Translations under genes and position numbers: made by a program
Source of the DNA: CBDEGK01 sp965237855
GTDB lineage: Bacteria > Pseudomonadota > Gammaproteobacteria > Pseudomonadales > Halieaceae
Reading direction: 5' to 3'
Length of the DNA stretch: 64,000 nucleotides
Assembly: GCA_965237855.1 (NCBI GenBank)
Contig: CBDEGK010000001.1
Coordinates: 248,001 to 312,000 of the forward strand
Shown here: positions 27,542 to 35,885 of the stretch, one piece after another
How positions within the stretch are numbered: the stretch's first letter is position 1
Layout: each line of letters begins with the position of its first letter
The notes under the pieces: model-generated
Told to the model about the DNA's origin: nothing
What the model saw: the letters and a program-made list of their open reading frames with translations, nothing else
Databases searched by the model: none

Positions 27542-28863
27542 TCGCCGGGACCGGCCCAGAGATCGTAATCATCGGCTGACTCGACCACCGCTTCCACAAA
27601 GTCACCGGGCTCGAGATCGACAATGCCATCGAGATAGACCTTGCCATCAATCTCCGGTGCGTCTGCGGTAGAGCGACCCACCGAGCCCCGCTCAGTCACT
27701 TCGTCAATCAGGATTTCGATGGTCTTGCCCACCTTGGCTTGCAGCTTGGCTGCGCTGATACGTTGCTGCACCTCCATAAAGCGCTCCCAGCGCTCCTGCA
27801 TTAACTCGGGAGCCACATGATTAGGCAGGGCGTTGGCGCGGGCACCGTCGACAGGGGAATACTGAAAACAGCCGACTCTATCGAGCTGTGCCTGCTCAAG
27901 AAAATCTAACAAGATATCGAAATCTTCATCGGTTTCACCGGGAAAACCGACGATGAAGGTTGAGCGCAGTGTGATATCCGGGCAAATACTGCGCCAGGCT
28001 TGAATTCGCTCCAGTGATTTCTCGGCCGCGGCGGGACGCTTCATAGCTTTTAGAATCCGGCTGCTGCCATGCTGAAAGGGAATGTCCAGGTAGGGCAGTA
28101 TTTTGCCTTCTGCCATCAGCGGAACCACGTTGTCCACGTGAGGGTAGGGGTAGACATAGTGCAGGCGTACCCAGATGCCGAATTCCGCCAGTGTTTCGCA
28201 AAGTTCCTGCATACGTGTTTTGAGGGGGCGCCCGTTCCAGAAGTCGGTGCGGTACTTCACGTCGATGCCGTAGGCGCTAGTGTCCTGGGAGATCACCAGT
28301 AATTCACGAACCCCGGCTTTGACCAGCCGTTCGGCTTCTTCCATCACACTGCCAATGGGGCGGCTGACCAATTTACCGCGCAGGTCGGGAATAATGCAGA
28401 AGCTGCACTTATGGTTGCAGCCCTCGGATATTTTCAGGTAGGCGTAGTGGCGGGGGGTGAGCTTCACGCCCTGGGGTGGCACCAGGTCAATGTGGGGGTT
28501 GTGTACGCTGGGGGCAGGTACGAATTCGTGCACGGCGCTGACCACTTCCTCATAGGCAGCCGCACCACTAACGCTCAAGACGTTGGGATGAACCCGGGTG
28601 ATTTCCTCGGCGTCTTTGCCCATACAGCCGGTAACGATGACCTTGCCGTTTTCCTTCAGGGCTTCACCGATAGTATCCAGGGATTCCTGCTTGGCGCTGT
28701 CAATAAAGCCGCAGGTATTAACGACAACCACGTCAGCGTCCTCGTAGGTGGGCACGATATCGTAGCCGTCCATTTTTAACTGGGTAAGGATGCGCTCGGA
28801 ATCCACCAGGGCTTTGGGGCAGCCTAGCGAAACAAAGCCAACTTTGTGGGTGCTGTCACTCAT
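27538..28863 (-). CDS. rimO: Ribosomal protein S12 methylthiotransferase RimO
   Basis: A 441-residue radical-SAM methylthiotransferase that modifies Asp88 of ribosomal protein S12. Domains in order: UPF0004 with FVSLGCPKALVDSE and VVNTCGFID near residue 10-55; the radical-SAM cluster motif CNHKCSFCIIP near residue 148; a C-terminal TRAM domain. Motifs RSTFIVGFPGETDEDF and FQYSPVDGARAN are specific to RimO rather than MiaB. It heads a two-gene operon with rsmE. Confidence 0.97.
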   Translation of the reverse strand: MSDSTHKVGFVSLGCPKALVDSERILTQLKMDGYDIVPTYEDADVVVVNTCGFIDSAKQESLDTIGEALKENGKVIVTGCMGKDAEEITRVHPNVLSVSGAAAYEEVVSAVHEFVPAPSVHNPHIDLVPPQGVKLTPRHYAYLKISEGCNHKCSFCIIPDLRGKLVSRPIGSVMEEAERLVKAGVRELLVISQDTSAYGIDVKYRTDFWNGRPLKTRMQELCETLAEFGIWVRLHYVYPYPHVDNVVPLMAEGKILPYLDIPFQHGSSRILKAMKRPAAAEKSLERIQAWRSICPDITLRSTFIVGFPGETDEDFDILLDFLEQAQLDRVGCFQYSPVDGARANALPNHVAPELMQERWERFMEVQQRISAAKLQAKVGKTIEILIDEVTERGSVGRSTADAPEIDGKVYLDGIVDLEPGDFVEAVVESADDYDLWAGPGE

Positions 28864-28970
28864 ATGTGATTGGTTCGTGAGTCGCGTGGCGAACGCGCGG
28901 TGGTGTTAAAAGAGCGGCGATTATACAGAATTCACGCGTGACGGTCAGGCTTCCTGCTGTCAGCGTGAGG

Positions 28971-29639
28971 CTAGTCCTTGATCGTGTCGGTCAGGCCGCC
29001 ACGTATGGGTAGCGGCTCGCGCCCTGCTTCGATATTTTCAGGTGGCGCCACCGGCACTTCATCGGGGAACAGCCCGCTGGGTAGCTTGTGGGCAATACCC
29101 TTGTGGCAGTCGATGCAGGTGAGGTCTGCATTGGCGAGAAAATCATGCTGGAACTTGTGCTGCAAGCTGGTATCCATGTAATCGAAGTTGTGGCAATTGC
29201 GGCACTCGCGCGAATCGGTCTTCTTCATCTGGCTCCACACTGAGCGGGCCATGGAGAGTCGGTGTGCCTCAAACTTCTCCCGTGTATTGATTTTGCCAAT
29301 GGCCTTGTAATATAGCTCCATAGAAGCCTGCATTTTGCGGACCATCTTGTCGGCCCAGGGCTTGGGTACGTGGCAATCCGGGCAGCCCGCCTGCACGCCT
29401 GAACGATTCTTGTAGTGGATACTCTGTTGCCACTCGGGAACGACAAGTTGCCTCATCTCATGGCAGGTGGTGGCACAGAAGGCGGTGGTGTTGGTTACTG
29501 CCATGGTAGTGTTGAATCCACCCCAGAAGATAATTCCCAAAAAAAACATGGCGATACCACCAATTGGGATACCCAGCAACCATTTCGCCTGGGGCCGCCC
29601 CCACCAGGGGCTGTATGGTTCTCCGTTGTTATCATTCAT
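28971..29639 (-). CDS. NapC/NirT-type tetrahaem c-type cytochrome (quinol dehydrogenase)
   Basis: A 222-residue inner-membrane cytochrome that would pass electrons from quinol to a periplasmic acceptor. ATG 29639 (AGG nine bases upstream) is chosen over farther starts because the N-terminal helix then follows directly (LLGIPIGGIAMFFLGIIFW). Haem sites: CATTCHEM, CPDCHVP, CRNCHNF and CIDCHKGIAHKLP. The first is a CX3CH instead of CX2CH, with the axial-Met pattern kept. It is divergent from the 12-haem cytochrome gene at 29848, the likely redox partner. Confidence 0.9.
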   Translation of the reverse strand: MNDNNGEPYSPWWGRPQAKWLLGIPIGGIAMFFLGIIFWGGFNTTMAVTNTTAFCATTCHEMRQLVVPEWQQSIHYKNRSGVQAGCPDCHVPKPWADKMVRKMQASMELYYKAIGKINTREKFEAHRLSMARSVWSQMKKTDSRECRNCHNFDYMDTSLQHKFQHDFLANADLTCIDCHKGIAHKLPSGLFPDEVPVAPPENIEAGREPLPIRGGLTDTIKD

Positions 29640-29740
29640 GCACATCAACCTGTTACAAAGGCATCTCCGAAAATATAGCAGTGCCACATCGTGTCGGCAA
29701 TGTTCTGTCGCCGCACAGTTTGTGTTGCGGCCGATTCACA

Positions 29741-29768
29741 TTGCTTCTGGCACATTACAAACTATGCT
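29741..29768 (+). promoter_or_regulatory. Possible sigma70 promoter of the 12-haem cytochrome operon
   Basis: TTGCTT (29741) and TATGCT (29763) are separated by 16 bases, about 80 bases before the cytochrome start in the divergent intergenic region. No FNR or NarL-type box was recognised with confidence. Confidence 0.35.
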
Positions 29769-29847
29769 ATGAAAGGGGCGCGGGTCCAGGGGCTACCAGA
29801 CATGCTCGATCCTGATGCTTGGCAATATGATGTTAAGGGGATATTCG

Positions 29848-32169
29848 ATGCTTCGATCCGACTCATGGTATGGGTGCCTGGCGCTGGTATCGCTACTGGC
29901 GTGGAGCACAGGAGGCGTTGCCAGTGCAGATCCGGCCGGCAAAGGTTGTCTGGCCTGCCACGAGGGCATCGAGCCCTTTACTCGTGGTGGCATGGACATT
30001 GCCATCAAGGCGTTGGCGAAAACCTTTGATGCCTCGGGTTGCACGGTCTGCCACGGTGGTGATCCCAATGCTTCCAGTGCTGAAAAAGCCCACGCGGGAT
30101 CTTCGCCCGCTTTGATGGGGATGGGTGGTGCCACTGATTTTTACCCCGATCCAGGTAGCATTTGGATATCCGACAAAACCTGTGGCCTTTGTCACAATGG
30201 CTATGGCGAGCGCTTGAAAAAATCCCTGATGGCAACTGAAGTCGGTAAGTTGCAAGGCAACTTCTGGGCATGGGGTCTGACCGAAGAGCGAGTCGGCACC
30301 ATCGGGAATTACGATATCCAGGACAAAGACGGTATGGTGCCGGCAGTAGGTACCGAAGACTACAAGAACTATATGGCCTCGTTTATCAAGCAGTTCCCCG
30401 ATCACTTCCCGGTAGAGCTTTTCCAGGTTAGCGATGTGGACGTTGACGACATACCCGACCACCCCAATCGAGCTGGCATCACTTATTCTCGCCAGCAATG
30501 TCAGCGTTGCCACGTGGGGGTTTCGGGCTCACAGCGGCGTGGCGATTTCCGTGGAACGGGTTGCTCCTCTTGCCACGTGCCATACAGCCTGGAGGGTTTT
30601 TATGAGGGCAATGATCCGACTATCGACAAGGATGAACCTGGTCACCCACTGACCCACCAGATGGTTGGCACCCGCAAATCCCAGGTTATCCACAATGGCG
30701 TAACCTGGTCCGGAATCAATACCGAAACCTGTCGTAGTTGCCACAACCGTGGCAAACGCGTTGGATCCAGCTACACCGGCTTGATGGAGTTTCCCTACGG
30801 TAGTCCCTTCACCGCCGAGGGTGGCAAGCAACCCTCGTTGCACGGTAAGCAATACACTGAGATTGAAGATGACCTACATCACCAGGCACAGAGTCGTGCG
30901 GGCAATCCGCAGAGCGGACTGTTGTGCCAGGACTGTCACACCTCGATTGAAATGCATGGTGACGGTAATATTCCTGGGACGACCCTGGCCCAGGTTGAAA
31001 TCGAGTGCTCTGATTGCCATGGCACCCCGAGTCAATACCCCTGGGAGTTGGCCCTGGGTTATGGCGAGGAATTTGGTAACAAGCTAAGTAAGAAGCCGCG
31101 CGGATTGGCGCAGACAGTGCCCGATTTCATGCGTTTGGCGACGGTTTACCCGGTGGAAGATGGCTACCTGCTTTCAGCGCGCGGCAATCCCCTGGGGAAC
31201 GTGGTTAAACAGGGTGACCAGGTTATCTTGCACTCGGCCGGCGGCTCAGACTTCGAGGTGCCCGTGTTGAAGAAGATCAATCGGGATGATACCTGGAAAA
31301 CAGCCACTGCCAGGGTTGCCAAGATGGCGGTGAGTAAGCACATGGAGACTATGGAATGCTATGCCTGCCACTCAAATTGGGCGCCGCAGTGCTACGGGTG
31401 CCATGTCACTGTTGATTACTCCAAAGGCAAAACTGATGGAGATTGGGTCGCTAATGTCAGCGCAGTTGGCAGCAATGGTCTGACACCCGACGCACAACTG
31501 GGAACCAAGGGGCTTACCAGTCCCGGCAAGGTCTCTGAATCACGTTCCTACCTGCGCTGGGAGACACCCATACTGGGTATTAATGGGGAGGGTCGTGTAA
31601 CCCCGCTGATGCCGGGCTGCCAGGTAATTACCACCGTAATTGATAAAGACGGCAATACCGTGGTGCAGAACAAGATCTGGGACTCTCCCGAAGGACCTGG
31701 CATAGACCACTCGCCTGTGCAGCCGCATACTGCCGGGCGTGTTTCACGCAGTTGTGAATCCTGTCACGCTAACCCCAAGACCCTGGGTTACGGAATAGAG
31801 GATGGCAAGTTCATGGACGATGCCCACAAGCCACACAGCGCCGATCTCAAAACAGCGTATGGCAAAGTTATTCCCGCCAAGACCCAGGTGCAGATTGAAG
31901 CGATTCCGGGGCTGGATCATGATCTGTCCAAGATCGTTGACCGCGACAGAGGCCAGATTGTGAGTGTGGGATCCCACTGGCCTGGAGCCGGTCCCTTGCC
32001 GAAGGATATGCGCGATCGGATGGAACGCTCCGGCACCTGTATCGGTTGCCACCAGAGCCAGATGGACGAGGCTTTCTGGAGCAAGTTGAAAACACCTGGC
32101 TTCCTCAGCAACGAGGAGCACCAGAAAGTCATGGCGGAGGCGCTGCGGGCAAAAGCGGCGTCCCGATGA
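29848..32169 (+). CDS. Secreted dodecahaem c-type cytochrome
   Basis: A 773-residue exported multihaem cytochrome. ATG 29848 has AAGGGG seven bases upstream and begins a signal peptide (CLALVSLLAWSTGGVASA); an ATG at 29815 lacks such a site. I count 12 CXXCH motifs: CLACH, CTVCH, CGLCH, CQRCH, CSSCH, CRSCH, CQDCH, CSDCH, CYACH, CYGCH, CESCH and CIGCH. The last third before the final haem is haem-poor. No lipobox is visible, so it is probably periplasmic. The neighbours, a NapC-type quinol dehydrogenase and a porin, suggest a route from quinol pool to an outer-membrane or periplasmic reductase. No known substrate-reductase family was recognised. Confidence 0.9.
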   Translation: MLRSDSWYGCLALVSLLAWSTGGVASADPAGKGCLACHEGIEPFTRGGMDIAIKALAKTFDASGCTVCHGGDPNASSAEKAHAGSSPALMGMGGATDFYPDPGSIWISDKTCGLCHNGYGERLKKSLMATEVGKLQGNFWAWGLTEERVGTIGNYDIQDKDGMVPAVGTEDYKNYMASFIKQFPDHFPVELFQVSDVDVDDIPDHPNRAGITYSRQQCQRCHVGVSGSQRRGDFRGTGCSSCHVPYSLEGFYEGNDPTIDKDEPGHPLTHQMVGTRKSQVIHNGVTWSGINTETCRSCHNRGKRVGSSYTGLMEFPYGSPFTAEGGKQPSLHGKQYTEIEDDLHHQAQSRAGNPQSGLLCQDCHTSIEMHGDGNIPGTTLAQVEIECSDCHGTPSQYPWELALGYGEEFGNKLSKKPRGLAQTVPDFMRLATVYPVEDGYLLSARGNPLGNVVKQGDQVILHSAGGSDFEVPVLKKINRDDTWKTATARVAKMAVSKHMETMECYACHSNWAPQCYGCHVTVDYSKGKTDGDWVANVSAVGSNGLTPDAQLGTKGLTSPGKVSESRSYLRWETPILGINGEGRVTPLMPGCQVITTVIDKDGNTVVQNKIWDSPEGPGIDHSPVQPHTAGRVSRSCESCHANPKTLGYGIEDGKFMDDAHKPHSADLKTAYGKVIPAKTQVQIEAIPGLDHDLSKIVDRDRGQIVSVGSHWPGAGPLPKDMRDRMERSGTCIGCHQSQMDEAFWSKLKTPGFLSNEEHQKVMAEALRAKAASR

Positions 32170-32207
32170 GGAAGGCGCTGCGTGAACAGCTGGCGAGGCG
32201 GAACCCA

Positions 32208-32573
32208 ATGAACAAAGCGGCCAGAATATTGCTGGTGTTGGCGATATGTGTCGGCAGCCAGAACATGAGTTACGGTTCAATTCACAACAATGGCGTGCAC
32301 ACCGTTGCCAGCCTGGCGGAGATTTGCCTGGAAGCGGAGCAGGATGCCCGCGACGGGGCAGAGGAGGAGGCCTACTGCGAGCAGTACCTGTCTGGTTTCG
32401 CAGCGGCCTTGCAGTTGACCAGGCCGGGTGAGTATTGCTTCCCAGAAAACGAGCCACTGGCAGACCGGTTTCGGGTCGCTTTTACGATCTGGTATTTCCA
32501 GCACAGGGAACACCGAGCACTTCCAGCCGGTGAAGGTCTTCTGGTTCTGGTGAATGAAAAATTCAAGTGTTAG
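32208..32573 (+). CDS. Rap1a/Tai-like small secreted protein
   Basis: A 121-residue protein. ATG 32208 begins a signal peptide (ARILLVLAICVGSQNMSYG); an alternative ATG at 32166 overlaps the cytochrome stop (ATGA) and would give 135 residues, so the start is uncertain. The mature part shows the Rap1a/Tai pattern: early Cys, YCEQYLSGFAAAL, YCFPEN, then HREHRALPAGEGLLVLVNEKF and a final Cys, giving four Cys for two disulfides. Members are known as T6SS effector immunity proteins, and many others have no known role. It lies between the cytochrome and porin genes, with no T6SS effector in view. Confidence 0.72.
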   Translation: MNKAARILLVLAICVGSQNMSYGSIHNNGVHTVASLAEICLEAEQDARDGAEEEAYCEQYLSGFAAALQLTRPGEYCFPENEPLADRFRVAFTIWYFQHREHRALPAGEGLLVLVNEKFKC

Positions 32574-32580
32574 ATAGCGC

Positions 32581-33795
32581 ATGATCGACAATAAAAAGTC
32601 CCAAAGGCAGGCAAGTGCGTTGCCCGCGTCCGATTCCCAGCTCGCCTATTTATCTCTCTTCACGGCGCTTCTCATCGCCTCAACCTTCATCGCACCCAAT
32701 GCCTGGCCTGGCGTGGCACTGGATGATGATGGCAAAGTAAACCTGTATGCAGACTTCCGCCTGCGGCTGGAGTCCGACTGGGACTCCGTGCAGAGCGATG
32801 GCCAGGATCGCGAGGACCGTGCCCGGATGCGAGTGCGCGCCAGAGTAGGGCTGGACCTTAAAGCAACGGAGAACATCGAAATGGGCGTCAGGCTGCGTTC
32901 CGGCTCCGATGACAGCCAACAGTCACCACATATAACGGTGGTGGATTTTGACGATAATGATACAGGCGATGCGGACTTCAACCTGGACCGCTGGTTTGCC
33001 CGCGCCCACTACGGGGACTTTTCCGCCTGGGCAGGCCGTGATTCACCACCCCTGTGGAAGCAGAATGAACTGCTGTGGAGTGATGATGTCACGGTAGCGG
33101 GGCTGGGAGGGAAATATGAACATGGGGCGCTGGGACTTAACCTGGGCTACTTCTCTCTGCCTGCCGGTATGCAGGGATTTTCCGGCGAAATGGGCTTGGC
33201 ACAACTGGTTTTCAACTTCACAGTCGGCGATGCGGCTTCGATCACACTCGCCGCGGGTTTTATGTCTCTCGATGCTGACGAGGATGATTCGGATGGCGAG
33301 CTATTGCTGGATGGCAATAACGCCCGCGACCACAGTCAGTGGGTCGGTAACTTCCAGTATAAAACTGACATGGCTAGTCGGCCGTTTTTGCTGGGGCTCG
33401 ACCTGCTCCACAACGCCGAGGACTACGACACGGATGATCCTGATGACTTCACCCGATTTCACCGTGACGAGACCGACGGATATGTGTTCCAGGTCAAGTA
33501 CGGCAGCAGTTCCAAGCCCCGCGAATGGTTGGTGGGTTATTACTACGCCCATATCGAATCGCTGGCGGTGAACAACTCCTACGCACAGGATAATTGGCTG
33601 CGCTGGGGTAACGCTACCCAGACCCGGGGCAGCAACTTCGAAGGTCACGAATTCCTGTTCGAGTATGGCATGGTCGAGAACCTCAAGCTGGTGGCGCGAC
33701 TCTACCTGGTCGAAGCCATCAAAGTACGCGCAGCCGACTCCGCGACAAAAGAAGACGGTAACCGGTTTCGGATCGACTTTAATTACAGCTTCTAA
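32581..33795 (+). CDS. Outer-membrane beta-barrel, putative porin
   Basis: A 404-residue protein with an export signal (LSLFTALLIASTFIAPNAW, after a rather long polar N terminus) and alternating amphipathic strands (VNLYADFRLRLESDWD, IEMGVRLRSG, GLNLGYFSLP, LKLVARLYLVEAI) ending in a C-terminal Phe (FRIDFNYSF), the signal for BAM assembly. Asp-rich loops (DADEDDSDGE) are typical of surface or eyelet loops. It resembles the 'putative porin' family. Its start is 7 bases after the small-protein stop, so it is cotranscribed with the 12-haem cytochrome. It could be the outer-membrane part of a porin-cytochrome conduit. Confidence 0.82.
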   Translation: MIDNKKSQRQASALPASDSQLAYLSLFTALLIASTFIAPNAWPGVALDDDGKVNLYADFRLRLESDWDSVQSDGQDREDRARMRVRARVGLDLKATENIEMGVRLRSGSDDSQQSPHITVVDFDDNDTGDADFNLDRWFARAHYGDFSAWAGRDSPPLWKQNELLWSDDVTVAGLGGKYEHGALGLNLGYFSLPAGMQGFSGEMGLAQLVFNFTVGDAASITLAAGFMSLDADEDDSDGELLLDGNNARDHSQWVGNFQYKTDMASRPFLLGLDLLHNAEDYDTDDPDDFTRFHRDETDGYVFQVKYGSSSKPREWLVGYYYAHIESLAVNNSYAQDNWLRWGNATQTRGSNFEGHEFLFEYGMVENLKLVARLYLVEAIKVRAADSATKEDGNRFRIDFNYSF

Positions 33796-33800
33796 CTGAG

Positions 33801-33850
33801 CTTGACCTTCTTGAAGGTCAGGCGGGAAATTGGCGCCCACGATTAAAGGC
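33801..33850. repeat. 50-bp dispersed repeat, copy 1
   Basis: A 50-base segment matches 61231-61280 at 47 of 50 positions. It starts with a hairpin (TGACCTTCTTGAAGGTCA, a perfect palindrome) and ends TTGGCGCCCACGATTAAAGG. It begins five bases after the porin stop. The family was not recognised. Confidence 0.85.
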
Positions 33851-34040
33851 GCGTTCCAGTGGTAGCTTCGAGTTTACCTACGCAGAAATCGGGCCCGCTA
33901 CGACCTCGGTGACAGGTAATATGGAGATGGTCTTTGAAGATTCGTGGGCTCATTATTGCGTTCACCCCCGCACCACGAGCTCAAGTCAGAGATTTGAGTA
34001 GTTCACAGGGTAGTTTGTGTGCCTGCTCTTACCGTGACAG
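33851..34040. other. Intergenic stretch without recognised gene
   Basis: Between the repeat and the RutR boxes I see no ORF with a plausible ribosome site, no clear terminator and no further repeat. It separates the cytochrome/porin operon from the pyrimidine island. Confidence 0.5.
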
Positions 34041-34056
34041 TTGACTAATTGGTCAG
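34041..34056. promoter_or_regulatory. RutR-like operator A1
   Basis: TTGACTAATTGGTCAG fits the published RutR consensus TTGACCAnnTGGTCAA at 14 of 16 positions counting both free bases. It is followed 18 bases later by a second site. It lies upstream of the carbamoylase gene and its possible leader ORF. Confidence 0.75.
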
Positions 34057-34074
34057 GAATGACTAACATTAATC

Positions 34075-34090
34075 CTGACCAATTGGTTAT
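34075..34090. promoter_or_regulatory. RutR-like operator A2
   Basis: CTGACCAATTGGTTAT is the second of a pair of boxes; their centres are 34 bases apart, about three helical turns, so two repressor dimers could sit on the same DNA face. Confidence 0.7.
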
Positions 34091-34133
34091 CTTCCACTCA
34101 GCCTATCCTTTGAGATGTCAAAGGGAGTGAGCT

Positions 34134-34274
34134 ATGAAAAGTTATTCAGCCGAGCCCTGGCTGAATCTATTGATGAGCTGGATTGATTCCAGGCCAGGGT
34201 CACTAATCACATTTAATTTGGAATTTGAAAAAAAGAGTCAGTGGGAGTTACCTTATGAGCACGTTGAGTATTAG
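34134..34274 (+). CDS. Possible 46-residue leader ORF
   Basis: An ATG with a strong ribosome site (AAGGGAG, about seven bases upstream) opens a 46-codon frame directly after the RutR boxes. It ends 17 bases inside the carbamoylase gene, in another frame, so ribosomes would terminate close to the carbamoylase start at 34255. The peptide (MKSYSAEPWLNLLMSWIDSR at its start) resembles no family I know. It may be a leader for translational coupling, a real small protein or chance. Confidence 0.4.
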   Translation: MKSYSAEPWLNLLMSWIDSRPGSLITFNLEFEKKSQWELPYEHVEY

Positions 34275-35016
34275 TGAAGAGCGCCTGTGGTCCAGCTTGA
34301 TGGAAATGGCAAAAATTGGCGCCACCAAAAAGGGGGGGTGTGCACGTCTGGCTCTGACCGACCTCGACAAACAGGCACGAGAGCTTTTTATCCAATGGTG
34401 TGAGGCTGCAGGTTGCACCGTGAGCATCGACCAGGTTGGCAATATCTTTGCCACACGGCCCGGGAAAAATATGGACTTGCCGCCGGTAGGTACCGGTAGC
34501 CATCTGGATACCCAACCGACGGGTGGCAAGTTTGACGGAGTATTCGGTGTACTGTCAGGGCTGGAAGTACTGCGCACCCTGCAGGATCACAATGTCGAAA
34601 CGGAGGCGCCGATAGAAGTTTCTGTATGGACTAATGAAGAAGGTTCCCGCTTTCCACCGGCCATGATGGGCTCCGGCGTGGTATCCGGTCGGCTGGATCT
34701 GGATGTTATCCTGGCAACCGAGGACATTGACGGCATCAGCTTCGGTGATGAACTGAGGCGTATCGGCTTTGACGGTGACGTTCCCGCGACCGGTCGTGCC
34801 TACACCGCTTTTTTTGAGACCCACATCGAGCAGGGTCCGTATCTCGAAAATGAAAACAAGTCTATTGGCATCGTCACTAAAGGTCAGGGTCAACGCTGGT
34901 ACGATGTCACTATCACCGGCCGGGAATCCCACGCGGGTACGACGCCCATGCACTTGCGTAAAGACGCCCTGGCAGCGGCATCTCAGCTAGTGCTGGAAGT
35001 TCAAAACATCGCCAAT
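34255..35016 (+). pseudogene. Hydantoinase/carbamoylase-family amidase, 5' part, split by IS21-family element
   Basis: The first 254 codons of an M20-type Zn-dependent carbamoylase (N-carbamoyl-beta-alanine or N-carbamoyl-L-amino-acid amidohydrolase). ATG 34255 has GGGAG eight bases upstream. Metal ligands are visible in GTGSHLDTQPTGGKFDGV, TNEEGSRF and ETHIEQGP. The reading frame runs into the IS at 35017 and picks up about 50 foreign codons before a stop. Removing the IS and one 6-bp duplication joins it in frame to 37016-37495 and gives a normal 413-residue enzyme (junction IANAHSPACG). It follows two RutR-like boxes, so it was a member of the pyrimidine regulon. Confidence 0.92.
35011..35016. 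repeat. Target site duplication GCCAAT, left copy
   Basis: GCCAAT directly precedes the left end of the IS and recurs at 37010-37015 directly after the right end. A perfect 6-bp duplication points to a simple, rather recent transposition. Confidence 0.9.
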
Positions 35017-35099
35017 TGTCAACAGCAGTCCAAATCTGACCCACCTTGCCGTGCTAATCAGCAATTTAAAATTGACCCACCCTCAGCGTTTTCTTTCCG

Positions 35100-35885
35100 T
35101 TATTTAACCAATGATTGGCTTGCTGCCGGGACGATACCGGCCGCTTTCTTTCCCTTGAGTCGGTAGCTGCTCCCCGATATCTGGACGATATGTGCATGGT
35201 GTAACAATCTGTCGAGTAAAGCCGCGGTTAAGGTCTGATCATCAGCAAACGCAGTAGACCATTGCGAGAATGGCAAGTTGCTGGTCACAATGACACTGCT
35301 TTGCTCATAACGTTTAGCAATGACATTAAAAAACAGATTGGCTTCTTCCCGGCCAAATGGCAGATAACCTATTTCATCAATTATGAGCAACTTAGGTGCC
35401 TGGATACTTCGTTTGAGGTAAGACTCTAGTCGGTCCTGCTTTTTTGCGGTGGCCAGTTGCAGCATGAGATCCGCCGCCGTAATGAAGCGTGTTTTGATCC
35501 CATTCATGACCGCCTGGTATGCCAGGCTGATCGCCAGGTGGCTTTTACCGACACCACTGGGTCCAAGCAGCACGATATTCTCTGCACGCTCGATGAAGGC
35601 CAAACTGGTTAATTCCTGGAGTTGCCTGCGCGGTGCACCGGTGGCGAACTTGAAGTCATAGTCTTCAAAACGCTTGACGGACGGCAACCCTGCAAACCTC
35701 AGCAAAGTCTCGCGGGTGCGGAGCATCCTGGCGTCTATCTCAACCCGCAGTAGCTGCTCAAGAAAGTCAGCCAGTGATGACTCGTCACCGGAGGCCCTGT
35801 CAGCGATAGCGGACCATTCCAATGCCACAGCACCGAGTTTAAGCACTTCGCAGGCTTGCTGCACTCTTTCCATCTGCAGGTTCAT
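35100..35885 (-). CDS. istB: IS21-family helper ATPase IstB
   Basis: A 261-residue AAA+ ATPase that assembles on target DNA and stimulates the IstA transposase. Walker A is LLGPSGVGKSHLA near residue 107, Walker B is LLIIDEIGYLPF near residue 167, and the sensor region is VIVTSNLPFSQW. Length and motifs are normal. It overlaps istA by 4 bases, the usual coupled arrangement. Confidence 0.95.
   Translation of the reverse strand: MNLQMERVQQACEVLKLGAVALEWSAIADRASGDESSLADFLEQLLRVEIDARMLRTRETLLRFAGLPSVKRFEDYDFKFATGAPRRQLQELTSLAFIERAENIVLLGPSGVGKSHLAISLAYQAVMNGIKTRFITAADLMLQLATAKKQDRLESYLKRSIQAPKLLIIDEIGYLPFGREEANLFFNVIAKRYEQSSVIVTSNLPFSQWSTAFADDQTLTAALLDRLLHHAHIVQISGSSYRLKGKKAAGIVPAASQSLVK

Noticed and set aside
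34985..35166. Continuation of the 5' carbamoylase frame beyond 35016
   Set aside because: These codons belong to the IS21-family end, not to the enzyme; the true continuation is at 37016.
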